A stretch of 34,132 nucleotides of DNA from Goekera deserti. GTDB taxonomy: Bacteria > Actinomycetota > Actinomycetes > Mycobacteriales > Geodermatophilaceae. The stretch lies in assembly GCF_010685995.1 (NCBI RefSeq), contig NZ_JAAGWK010000027.1, positions 1 through 34,132 on the forward strand. The letters run 5' to 3'. This document shows positions 7,635 through 15,164 of the stretch, one piece after another; the first letter of the stretch is position 1; every line of letters begins with the position of its first letter. A program made the position numbers and the translations under genes. The notes beneath the pieces were generated by a model. It was not told where the DNA came from. It saw nothing but the letters and a program-made list of their open reading frames with translations, and ran no database searches.

Positions 7635-8035
7635 GTGACCGGACTGAAGATCGACTACGCCCGGGTGTCGACCGTCGAGCAGGACCTCACCGCCCAGCGC
7701 GACGGCCTGGCGGCGCCCGGCGTCGACGCCGAGCGCGTCCACGTCGACCACGGCCTGACCGGTACCAGCCGGCTGCGACCCGGCCTGCGCGAGGCGCTGG
7801 CCGCCGGCCGCGCCGGGGACACCCTGGTGGTCACCGAGCTCGACCGGCTCGCCCGGTCGCTGCGCGACGCCCGGGACATCGTCGAGGAGCCCACCAGTCG
7901 CGGCGTGCGCGTGCAGCCCGGCGGCTCCGTGCACGACCCCACCTCGCCGAGCTGTTCGGGGTCGGACGGTCAACCGCCTACCGCGCCTGTGAGCGAGCCG
8001 CCGCCGCTGGCCCTGGCGCACCGCAGGCCACGTAG
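7635..8035 (+). pseudogene. Serine recombinase/resolvase with internal deletion and frameshift
   Basis: From GTG 7635 the resolvase catalytic domain is plain: YARVSTVEQDLTAQRDGL with the nucleophile serine in ARVS, then GDTLVVTELDRLARSLRDAR and a strand ending GGSVHDPT. At about 7941 the homology jumps, in another frame, to the C-terminal helix-turn-helix LAELFGVGRSTAYRACERAA, which ends at TAG 8033-8035. The family's middle part, the long E-helix and linker of roughly 50-60 residues, is missing. The deletion also shifts the frame, so no protein with both catalytic and DNA-binding parts can be made. Related recombinases are found on mobile elements and islands. This is probably the dead recombinase of the segment starting near 5132. 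Confidence 0.85.
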
Positions 8036-8166
8036 CCCTGCGAGAACCGGACCACGTACCGCTGCGGGTCACAGACGGGGCCCGTCCAGGCAGCACCCGG
8101 AGTGCTCACAGGATGCTGGCAGGCTGCGTGGAGGTCGCCCATCGGCGGGTGGGCGACGGTGGTGCC

Positions 8167-8628
8167 ATGACCACCGACACGCGTCCCGGGCCCCGGGTCA
8201 CGACCGGCCGCCCCGCGGCACCCGACGACGGCAGCCGCGCCGGCCTCACCGCCGCGGTGCTGCTGGCCGCCGGCGTCGTCGCGCTGCTGACGCTGACCCC
8301 GGCGGGCCGCGGCTACGCGTTCGGCGACCCGGTCACCGAGCTGCGCTGGTACGCGGCCGGGCTGGACTCCCCCGGCACGCTGGCCCAGCTGCTGGGCAAC
8401 CTGCTGCTGCTCGCCCCGCTGGCCGGGCTGGCGGTGCTGCGCTGGCCCGCGCTGGGCCGGGGCGGCCGGCTGCTGGCCGCGGCGGTGACCGCCGGGGCCA
8501 CCATCGAGCTGCTGCAGTGGACGCTGTCGCTCGGGCGGGTCGTCTCCCCGCTGGACGCGCTGCTCAACGCCACCGGCGCGGTGCTGGTCGGCGGCCTGGT
8601 GGCGGCCTCCCGCCGGCTCCGGGCCTGA
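8167..8628 (+). CDS. VanZ-like membrane protein
   Basis: This is a 153-residue protein with about four hydrophobic helices after a short polar N-terminus. It has the VanZ-type pattern LLGNLLLLAPLAGLAVL, then ATIELLQWTLSLGR and SPLDALLNATGAVLVG, with the conserved Glu-Leu-x-Gln, Arg, Asp and Asn-x-x-Gly positions. VanZ was named for teicoplanin resistance, but most members are uncharacterised membrane proteins. Here there are no van genes nearby, so a resistance role is not implied. ATG 8167 is chosen because the hydrophobic domain begins soon after it; an upstream in-frame ATG at 8113 would add a polar stretch without support. Confidence 0.82.
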   Translation: MTTDTRPGPRVTTGRPAAPDDGSRAGLTAAVLLAAGVVALLTLTPAGRGYAFGDPVTELRWYAAGLDSPGTLAQLLGNLLLLAPLAGLAVLRWPALGRGGRLLAAAVTAGATIELLQWTLSLGRVVSPLDALLNATGAVLVGGLVAASRRLRA

Positions 8629-8720
8629 CCGCCCGCGCCCGGCCGCCTGACCGCCCGGACCCGGCTGCCGGGGCCGGACGGCGACCCACGAGCACGGCCC
8701 GCGTCGGGCAGACTGACGCC

Positions 8721-9047
8721 GTGCCCACGCCGCCCGCCGACCGGCCGCCGGCCCGCGGCGTCCTCCGGCTGCTGAACGGCGCCGACGGGCGCGTGCTCTG
8801 CCTGGCCGGGGACGTCGACGAGGCGACGGTGCACGCCTTCACCGACCGCTACGGCCGGGAGCCCGCCCGGGTCGACGTGGTCGACGCCGGGTCCGCGACG
8901 TCGCTGTCGGCCCCCGCGCTGCAGCTGGTCCTGGACCACCTGGACGCCGCCGGACTCGCCGGCCGGCCGGTCGCGGTGCACGGGTCGCCGGTGGTGCAGC
9001 GGCTGCTGGCCGACGTCCGGCCGGGTGCGGCGCCGCCGCAGGACTGA
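8721..9047 (+). CDS. Small STAS-like (anti-sigma factor antagonist type) protein
   Basis: This is a 108-residue protein starting at GTG 8721. It reads GRVLCLAGDVDEATVHAF, then RVDVVDAGSATSLSAPALQLVL, then GRPVAVHGSPVVQRLL. The alternation of strand, helix, a central Asp-x-Gly-x-x-x-x-Ser loop and a final strand resembles a STAS domain, as in SpoIIAA-type anti-anti-sigma factors. In those proteins the Ser after the Asp-x-x-x loop is phosphorylated by an anti-sigma kinase. No kinase or sigma factor gene is adjacent. The match is by overall pattern and not by a strict signature. The ribosome site is weak. Confidence 0.6.
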   Translation: MPTPPADRPPARGVLRLLNGADGRVLCLAGDVDEATVHAFTDRYGREPARVDVVDAGSATSLSAPALQLVLDHLDAAGLAGRPVAVHGSPVVQRLLADVRPGAAPPQD

Positions 9048-9100
9048 GCGACCGGCAAGCGCTGGTTTGCGGCTCGCCCGGGCACGCGGTGGGATGTGCC

Positions 9101-10103
9101 ATGGCGGTGGCCCGGGGCGCGTCGGCGATGACGACCGGGCCGGCCGGGCCGACTGGGCCGGCCGGGCCGACCGGCGGGAGCGACGCGGGCTCGCCGAGCA
9201 GCATCCCGGCGGCCGGCTGGCGGCAGGTGCTGCGGCGGGTGCTGCGGCACGTCATGACCGACCGGCTGATGGTGCAGAGCGCAGCGGTGGCGTTCTTCGC
9301 GGTGCTGTCCATCGCCCCGGTGCTGGTCACCGCCATCGCGGTGTACGGCGCGGTGAACACCCCGGAGCAGGCCGGGGAGCAGCTGTCCCGGGTGGCCGGG
9401 ATGCTGCCGCCGGACCTGGAGCCGATGGTCGCCGACCAGCTGACCACCATCACCGCGGCCTCCGCCCAGGTGCTCACCGTCCGCGGGCTGACCGGGCTGG
9501 TCGTCGCGCTCTGGACGGCGACGACGGCCGTGACGTACCTGGTGGACGGCCTGACCCTGGCCTACCACGAGACCGAGACGCGGGGCTTCCTGCGCCGCAG
9601 CGGCCTGGCCCTGGCCCTGGTGCTCGGCGGGGCCCTGCTGCTCGGCGGGGTCATCGTGGGCACCGGCCGGCTCGCCAGCGCGCTGGACGGCGCCTCGCGC
9701 GGGGCGCACACGGTGGCGACCGTGCTGACCTGGGCGGGGGCCGCGGCGCTCATGGTGCTGGTGCTGGCGGTGCTGTACCGCGTCGGGCCCGACCGGGAGC
9801 AGGCCCGCTGGCGCTGGATCACCCTGGGCGCCGCCGTCGCCACCGGGCTGTGGCTGGCCACCACGGTGGGCCTGTTCGCCTACGTGCAGAGCCTGGGCAG
9901 CTACGAGTCCACGTACGGCCCGCTGGCCGGGGTGGCGATCAGCATGCTGTGGCTGTGGATCAGCGTCTTCCTCGTCATCGTGGGCGCCGCGCTGAACGCC
10001 GAGACCGAGCGGGAGACGGTGCGGGACTCCACGGTCGGCCCGGAGCAGCCGCTGGGCGACCGGGGGCGCCGTCGTCGCCGACAGCGCCCCGCCCTACTCC
10101 TAG
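9101..10103 (+). CDS. YihY/BrkB-family membrane protein (late frameshift)
   Basis: This is a polytopic membrane protein with about six helices. The signature start is MVQSAAVAFFAVLSIAPVLV, then LTGLVVALWTATTAVTYLVD, and later GPLAGVAISMLWLWISVFLV with IVGAALNAETERE. Family function is unsettled; it was once called ribonuclease BN in error. The N-terminus carries a collagen-like GPAGPTGPAGPTGG repeat (9137-9172). In the frame as given, the protein runs on past 10103 to 10528, over the opposite gene, as low-complexity Arg/Pro sequence. Removing one G from the five-G run at 10062-10066 restores the usual family ending GDRGAVVADSAPPYS and stops at TAG 10101-10103. This indicates a real frameshift or a sequencing error. 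The start is uncertain: GTG 9089, ATG 9101 or ATG 9128. Confidence 0.82.
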
Positions 10104-10127
10104 CGGCCGGCCCCGGAGCGGACCGGA

Positions 10128-12113
10128 TCAGCGCACCTGCACGGCCGGCAGGCTGTCCACCGTGGTGCGGTCCAGGTAGCAGAAGCCCCAGTCCTCGCCC
10201 GGCTCGACGCTGGCGATCAGCGGGTGGCCAGTCGCGTCATGGTGGGCCCGGGCGTGCCGGCCCGGGGAGGAGTCGCAGCAGCCGACGTGCCCGCAGTGCA
10301 GGCAGATCCGCAGGTGCACCCAGGTGGCGCCCTCCCGCAGGCAGTCCTCGCAGCCCGGCGAGGACGGCAGCACCGGGCGGGACTCACTGCCGTGCGGGCA
10401 GGCGTCGTCCGGCCAGGTCCAGTCCACGACCCGGGCGGTGTCCACCACGGTCGGCCCGGCCGGCGGGCCGACCAGCTCACGCAGGACGGCGGTGCGCAGC
10501 CGGTCGCCGCTGGCGCGCAGCGGTGTGACCACGTGGCTGGCCCCGGCCAGGTGCAGCTCGGCGACGTCCTCGCCGTCGACCGGGCGCACCATCACCGGTG
10601 CGTCGGTGAGCCCGCGGACCACCGCGGCGACTCGGACCGACTCCTCCTGGTCGTCCTCGGCGATGACCACCAGCCGGGCCCGGGCGGTGCCGGCCAGCTC
10701 GTGCAGGGTGCTGCGGCTGGGGTCGCCGGGCACCACCCGGTGCCCGGCGGCCTCGCCCTCCCGGGCGCCGTCCGGGTTCAAGGTGGTGAGCACCACCGGC
10801 ACGCCCCGCGCGGCGACGTCGTCGGCCACCGCCAGCGCGGCCGCGCCGTAGCCGATGACCACCACGTGACCGGTCAGCTCGCCGTGCCCGGCGCCGTCCG
10901 GGTCCGGCTCCCCGGCCGGGCGCGCGGCGGCGGGCAGCACCGCCACCCGCCGGGCGGCCGCGGCCAGCAGCGGGGTGGCGGCCATGAGCAGCACGGTGGC
11001 CGCGATCAGCGCCTGCCGCCCGGAGTCGGCCAGCCCGGCCGGGCTGAGCCCGGCGTCCTCACCGACGCTGAGCAGCACGAAGGAGAACTCACCCACCTGC
11101 GCCAGCAGCAGCCCCCCGGCCAGCGCCGTGCGCCAGTGCGCCCGGACGGCGAGCAGCGCCACCGTCGTGCTGAGCACCTTGACCACCAGCACCGACACCA
11201 CCAGCAGCAGCACCAGGGGCAGCTGGTCGAGCACGAAGCCGACGTCGAGCAGCATGCCGACCGAGACGAAGAAGGCCGCCGCGAACAGCACCTGCAGCGG
11301 CAGCACCTCGCCCAGGGCGTGCGCGGACTGCCGGCTCTCGCTGACCAGCAGGCCGGCGAGGAACGCGCCCAGGGACACGCTGACCCCGGCCAGCGCGGTC
11401 AGGTAGGCGGTGCCGAAGCAGATGGCCAGCACGGCGAGCAGGAACACCTCCGGGGAGCAGGCGCGGGCCACCTGCTCCAGCAGCGGCGGCACCAGCCGGC
11501 GGGCGGCGACCAGCACCGCGACCACCACCGCCAGCGCGGTGCCCAGCGCCCGGACCAGCCCCCACGGGCCCGAGCCGTCCCCGTCGCCGAGCAGCGGGAC
11601 GACGAGCACCATGGCCACCACGGCGAGGTCCTGGAACACCAGCACCGCCAGCGCGATGCCGCCCAGCCGGCTGCCGGACCCGCCCACCCGGGGCAGCACC
11701 GCCAGCACGATCGCGGTGGAGGACAGCGCGACCAGGAAACCGGTGAACACCGCGTCGCCCCAGGTCGCCCCGGTGAGCGCCACCACGGCGGTGCACAGCA
11801 GCGTGGCCAGCAGCACCTGCAGCCCGCCGCCGACCAGCACGTACCGGCGGATGGCCATCAGCCGTTCCAGGCTGAACTCGATGCCGATGGTGAACAGCAG
11901 CAGCACGACGCCGATGTCGGCCACCGACGTGACGGCCTCCTCCTGCGGCACCAGGCCCAGCTGGGTGGGCCCGATCAGCACCCCGGCGAACAGGAAGCCG
12001 ACGATCGGCACCACCCGGGCGCGCACGCTCAGGTAGCCGGTGACGGCGGCCGCGACGACGAGGGCGGCGGTCGGGGCCAGGTACGCGGGGACGTCGCCCG
12101 CGGCGAGGATCAC
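10128..12113 (-). CDS. CPA2 cation/proton antiporter with TrkA-N and C-terminal UBP-type zinc finger
   Basis: This is a 661-residue, three-part protein. Residues about 10-390 are a CPA2/KefB-like exchanger with some twelve helices, including VPIVGFLFAGVLIGP, VLLLFTIGIEFSLE and LAVLVFQDLAVVAMVL. Residues about 416-530 are a TrkA-N (RCK) nucleotide-binding domain starting GHVVVIGYGAAALAVAD. Residues about 572-648 are a UBP-type zinc finger with C572, C588, C591, C604, C607, C612, H620, H624 and H630 as likely ligands, ending GEDWGFCYLD. The exchanger should move K+ or Na+ against protons, gated by nucleotides through the RCK domain. The role of the zinc finger is unknown. GTG 12113 was chosen because GGGGGAGG (12123-12130) lies nine bases upstream; ATGs at 12122 and 12143 have worse spacing. 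It follows the channel gene by 59 bases. Confidence 0.9.
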   Translation of the reverse strand: MILAAGDVPAYLAPTAALVVAAAVTGYLSVRARVVPIVGFLFAGVLIGPTQLGLVPQEEAVTSVADIGVVLLLFTIGIEFSLERLMAIRRYVLVGGGLQVLLATLLCTAVVALTGATWGDAVFTGFLVALSSTAIVLAVLPRVGGSGSRLGGIALAVLVFQDLAVVAMVLVVPLLGDGDGSGPWGLVRALGTALAVVVAVLVAARRLVPPLLEQVARACSPEVFLLAVLAICFGTAYLTALAGVSVSLGAFLAGLLVSESRQSAHALGEVLPLQVLFAAAFFVSVGMLLDVGFVLDQLPLVLLLVVSVLVVKVLSTTVALLAVRAHWRTALAGGLLLAQVGEFSFVLLSVGEDAGLSPAGLADSGRQALIAATVLLMAATPLLAAAARRVAVLPAAARPAGEPDPDGAGHGELTGHVVVIGYGAAALAVADDVAARGVPVVLTTLNPDGAREGEAAGHRVVPGDPSRSTLHELAGTARARLVVIAEDDQEESVRVAAVVRGLTDAPVMVRPVDGEDVAELHLAGASHVVTPLRASGDRLRTAVLRELVGPPAGPTVVDTARVVDWTWPDDACPHGSESRPVLPSSPGCEDCLREGATWVHLRICLHCGHVGCCDSSPGRHARAHHDATGHPLIASVEPGEDWGFCYLDRTTVDSLPAVQVR

Positions 12114-12172
12114 GAGGCGCATCCTCCCCCGGCCCGACGCCATGCGGGTAGGACCGGCGGACGGGCCCCTGC

Positions 12173-13972
12173 TCAGCCCGCCGGCGCGGGTGTCCGGCGG
12201 GACAGCCGCCGCCAGAGCCAGCCGGACGGCTCCCGGCGTCCGGTCACCAGGTAGGCGGGCGCCGAGGGGTCGGTGAGGCTGGTGGACAGCGCGCGGCGCT
12301 CGGACGGGCGGCCCACGAACAGCAGCTGGTCACCGGGGTGCAGCACGAAGTCGGCGCCCGGCGCGAGCGTGCACTCCTCGCCGCGCAGCGCGACGAGCGG
12401 GACGGCGTCCAGCCGGTCCTCCCGGGTCTCCGGGTCGCGCAGCAGGTCACCCAGCCGCAGCTCACCGCGCCGCAGCCAGGGCCCGAGCGACGGCGCCTCG
12501 TCGTCGTCCAGGCGGACCTTCCACAGCGCCTCCAGCCGCTCGCCGCAGGTGGCGGTGAGCCGGTCGACGAGCTCGGCCGACCACGCGTCGCTGCACCCGG
12601 ACAGCTCCCGCACGAAGCGCCACAGCAGCGGGGTGCTCAGCCGGGCGTAGGCCTCCTGCGCCACGACCTCGGTGGGGATGAGCACGGCGTCGAGGTCCAT
12701 CGCGTCGAAGAGCACGGCGCTGGCGGGCTGGTTGCGCCGGGCGGCGACGAACAGGTCCGGGTTGGCGTCGCGCGCCTCGGCGACCAGGGACAGGTTGGTG
12801 GTGTCGTCGTCGGTGCCGGCGACGAAGCCGACCGCGCCGGCGAGGTCGGCGCGGGCCAGCACCTCGGGGTCGCTGCCGTCGCCGACCAGCAGGTCCGGGT
12901 CGTCGTCGTCGGGGTGCAGGTCGATCGCGGTGACCTCCAGGCCCTCGGCCCGCAGGTCGGCGGTGAAGTGCCGGCCGAACCGGCCGTAGCCGCACACCAC
13001 CCACCGGCCCGGGGCCGGGGGCACGGCCCGCTCGGGCAGCGGCGCCCCGGGGCCCGCCTCCAGCCAGGACATCAGCTGGTAGGACGCCGGGGCCCGCAGC
13101 GCCAGCCGCAGGTGGTCGCCGAACCGGTCGAACGGGTTGATCACCGTCGGCTCGCCGAACGCCGCCATCCGGTGCGCCATGACCGGGGAGATGGTGCGGG
13201 TGACCACCGGCAGGTCGGGGCGCAGCAGGGCGGCGGTCATGGTCACCGCCAGGTTGGCCTCGTCGTCGTCGGTGAGGGCGAGCACGCCCTCGCACCACGG
13301 GTGGCCGAGGCCCGCGACCTCCAGGTCGTGCGGGTTGCGGGCGTCACCGGCGAGCCCCGGCACGTCGGCGTGGTGCGTGTTCAGCTCCAGGGCGTCGATC
13401 CGCGCGTCGGCGATGTCCACCACGGTGAACCGGCGGCCCAGCGCGTCGAACTGGCGGCCCAGGCTCTCCCCGGTCTGCCCGTAGCCGGCGATCAGCAGGA
13501 ACGGCTCGCGCAGCCGGGCCACCTTGCGGGTGACGTGCTGCAGGGCCAGCGCGGAGCGGAAGGCGCGGTCCTGCAGCAGCGACAGCAACGCGCTGATCGC
13601 GTACGCCCAGCCGATCACGGTGAGGTAGATGCTGCCCATCACCCACAGCCGCTGGGCGGCGGTGAACGGGTAGGGCAGCTCGCCGAAACCGATCGTGGTG
13701 GCGGTGTAGCTCATGAAGTAGAACGCGTCGAAGAAGCCGACGTCCCAGGGCCGGCCGGCGTCGTCCTGACCGGGGATGAGGGTCAGGCCCAGCACGCTGA
13801 CGGCGAAGATCAGGATCAGCGTGACCAGCGGCACCCGCATCCGCCGCATGATCACGAAGATGGTGGCCGACGCCTGCGCGCCGGTGACCACCGACCGGTG
13901 CCGGCGGGCCCGGGGCGGCGGCGCCTGCGACCGCCCGGTGAGGCGGTCCCAGAAGCCGGCCGACCGCGCCAC
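12173..13972 (-). CDS. Two-TM potassium channel with tandem RCK (TrkA) domains
   Basis: This is a 599-residue protein. After a basic N-terminus, a first helix (VPLVTLILIFAVSVLGLTLI), a pore helix and the filter TTIGFGE (about 92-98), then a second helix form one channel subunit; four should assemble. GFGE replaces the usual GYGD, a variant seen in some RCK channels. Two Rossmann-type regulatory domains follow, FLLIAGYGQTGESL (about 159-172) and WVVCGYGRFGRHF (about 324-336). A C-terminal TrkA-C-like part with LAPGADFVLHPGDQLLFVG closes the chain. It probably conducts K+ and is gated by nucleotide or cation binding to the RCK ring. It sits 14 bases after the DUF6394 gene and 59 bases before the antiporter, in one probable operon. 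Confidence 0.9.
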   Translation of the reverse strand: MARSAGFWDRLTGRSQAPPPRARRHRSVVTGAQASATIFVIMRRMRVPLVTLILIFAVSVLGLTLIPGQDDAGRPWDVGFFDAFYFMSYTATTIGFGELPYPFTAAQRLWVMGSIYLTVIGWAYAISALLSLLQDRAFRSALALQHVTRKVARLREPFLLIAGYGQTGESLGRQFDALGRRFTVVDIADARIDALELNTHHADVPGLAGDARNPHDLEVAGLGHPWCEGVLALTDDDEANLAVTMTAALLRPDLPVVTRTISPVMAHRMAAFGEPTVINPFDRFGDHLRLALRAPASYQLMSWLEAGPGAPLPERAVPPAPGRWVVCGYGRFGRHFTADLRAEGLEVTAIDLHPDDDDPDLLVGDGSDPEVLARADLAGAVGFVAGTDDDTTNLSLVAEARDANPDLFVAARRNQPASAVLFDAMDLDAVLIPTEVVAQEAYARLSTPLLWRFVRELSGCSDAWSAELVDRLTATCGERLEALWKVRLDDDEAPSLGPWLRRGELRLGDLLRDPETREDRLDAVPLVALRGEECTLAPGADFVLHPGDQLLFVGRPSERRALSTSLTDPSAPAYLVTGRREPSGWLWRRLSRRTPAPAG

Positions 13973-13986
13973 GTCCGCCGCCGGGC

Positions 13987-14373
13987 TCAGGAGCGGTGGA
14001 AGGAGACGGTCTCGGTGACCAGCAGCACGACCGAGACCATGTTGGCCAACAGGGCCCCACCGGACAGCGACACGACCGCGGCGGTGGAGCTGGCGGTGAG
14101 GCCCTCGGTGGAGACGTGCGCGGCGTAGGCGAACACCACGGTGGCCGCGATCAGCTGCAGGTCGGCGACCAGGCTGGTGGCCAGGTGCACGGCGCCGATC
14201 TGGGTCCGGTCGCCGAACTTGAGCACGGTGGCGATCAGGCTGACCACGACGGCGGCGAACAGCTCGTACTCGTTGTGCAGCTCGGGGTCTGCGATGTCGC
14301 CGATGAAGAAGCCGAAGTTCAGGGTGGCGGCGAGCAGCACGAAGAAGCCGAAGACGACCTTCTCGAGGTTCAC
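13987..14373 (-). CDS. DUF6394 family membrane protein
   Basis: This is a 128-residue protein with four hydrophobic helices, beginning NLEKVVFGFFVLLAATLNFG and continuing FIGDIADPELHNEYELFAAV. This pattern matches DUF6394, a small membrane family of unknown function. GTG 14373 is chosen because it gives the family N-terminus and a GGGAG site lies about five bases upstream; the longer open frame to 14478 would only add a polar stretch. It is the first gene of a leftward unit with the RCK channel and the CPA2 antiporter, so a role in ion homeostasis, perhaps as an accessory channel subunit, is a reasonable inference. Confidence 0.8.
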   Translation of the reverse strand: MNLEKVVFGFFVLLAATLNFGFFIGDIADPELHNEYELFAAVVVSLIATVLKFGDRTQIGAVHLATSLVADLQLIAATVVFAYAAHVSTEGLTASSTAAVVSLSGGALLANMVSVVLLVTETVSFHRS

Positions 14374-14483
14374 GCGGCTCCCGTGGGCAGGCGGTGCGGT
14401 CGGTGCCACGCTAACGGCGCCCGGCCCGCACCGCGCGGCGTCGGGCTGCGGGACCGGAGCGGCACGGACGGGAGGCATCGGTG

Positions 14484-15077
14484 ATGGCCGAGGTGGTCGT
14501 GTTCCACCACGTGCACGGGCTCACCCCGGGGGTGCTCGCGTTCGCCGACGGGATGCGGTCAGCTGGGCACACCGTGCACACCCCCGACCTGTTCGAGGGC
14601 CGCACGTTCGACTCGCTGCAGGCCGGCGCCGCGCACGCCGACGAGGTCGGGACCTCCGAGGTCGTCGCCCGCGGCGTCCGGTCGGTCGAGGGCCTGCCCG
14701 CCGGGCTGGTGTACGCCGGGTTCTCCCTGGGTGTGCTGCCCGCGCAGGCGCTGGCGCAGACCCGGCCCGGTGCCCGCGGCGCGCTGCTGCTCTCCGCCTG
14801 CGTGCCGGTGACCGAGTTCGGTGCGGCGTGGCCCGCGGGCGTGCCGGTGCAGGTGCACGGCATGGACGCCGACCCCTTCTTCGCCGGTGAGGGCGACGTG
14901 GACGCCGCCCGCGCCCTGGTGGCCGCCGCCCCGGACGCGGAGCTGTTCCTCTACCCCGGGGACCGGCACCTGTTCGCCGACAGCTCGCTGCCCGACCACG
15001 AACCGGTGGCCGCAGCGCTGCTGCTCGGCCGGGTCCGGGACCTGCTGGCCCGGCTGGACGACGCGCCGGCCGGCTGA
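14484..15077 (+). CDS. Dienelactone hydrolase-like alpha/beta hydrolase
   Basis: This is a 197-residue alpha/beta hydrolase. The N-terminal strand and loop are VVVFHHVHGLTPGVLAFAD, and the nucleophile elbow is YAGFSLGVLPAQ with Ser at about 81, where classical dienelactone hydrolase has Cys. The acid is probably an Asp in HGMDADPFF, and the histidine lies in YPGDRHLFADSSLPDH. The fold and length fit the DLH family (hydrolysis of dienelactones or other small esters), but the Ser nucleophile means the substrate may differ. ATG 14484 follows GGGAGG at 14470-14475 with eight bases between. It is divergent from the ion-transport operon. Confidence 0.85.
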   Translation: MAEVVVFHHVHGLTPGVLAFADGMRSAGHTVHTPDLFEGRTFDSLQAGAAHADEVGTSEVVARGVRSVEGLPAGLVYAGFSLGVLPAQALAQTRPGARGALLLSACVPVTEFGAAWPAGVPVQVHGMDADPFFAGEGDVDAARALVAAAPDAELFLYPGDRHLFADSSLPDHEPVAAALLLGRVRDLLARLDDAPAG

Positions 15078-15164
15078 CCCGGGGCTGCCGGCTGCCCGGC
15101 GCCCGGCGGAGCGCCGCTACGGTCACGGGGCCCGACCTCCTCGGGCCTGGGGAGAGGGCGCGCG

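Noticed and set aside
8113-8166. Upstream ATG as the start of the VanZ-like gene
   Set aside because: Adds a polar stretch next to the recombinase remnant; ATG 8167 gives the usual length.
8036-8166. The missing 3' part of the DUF5996-like gene beyond the island
   Set aside because: No frame here continues that family, so a clean insertion with both flanks retained is not shown.
10104-10528. Read-through C-terminus of the YihY/BrkB protein
   Set aside because: Low-complexity Arg/Pro sequence opposite a zinc-finger coding region; explained by a one-base shift in a G run.
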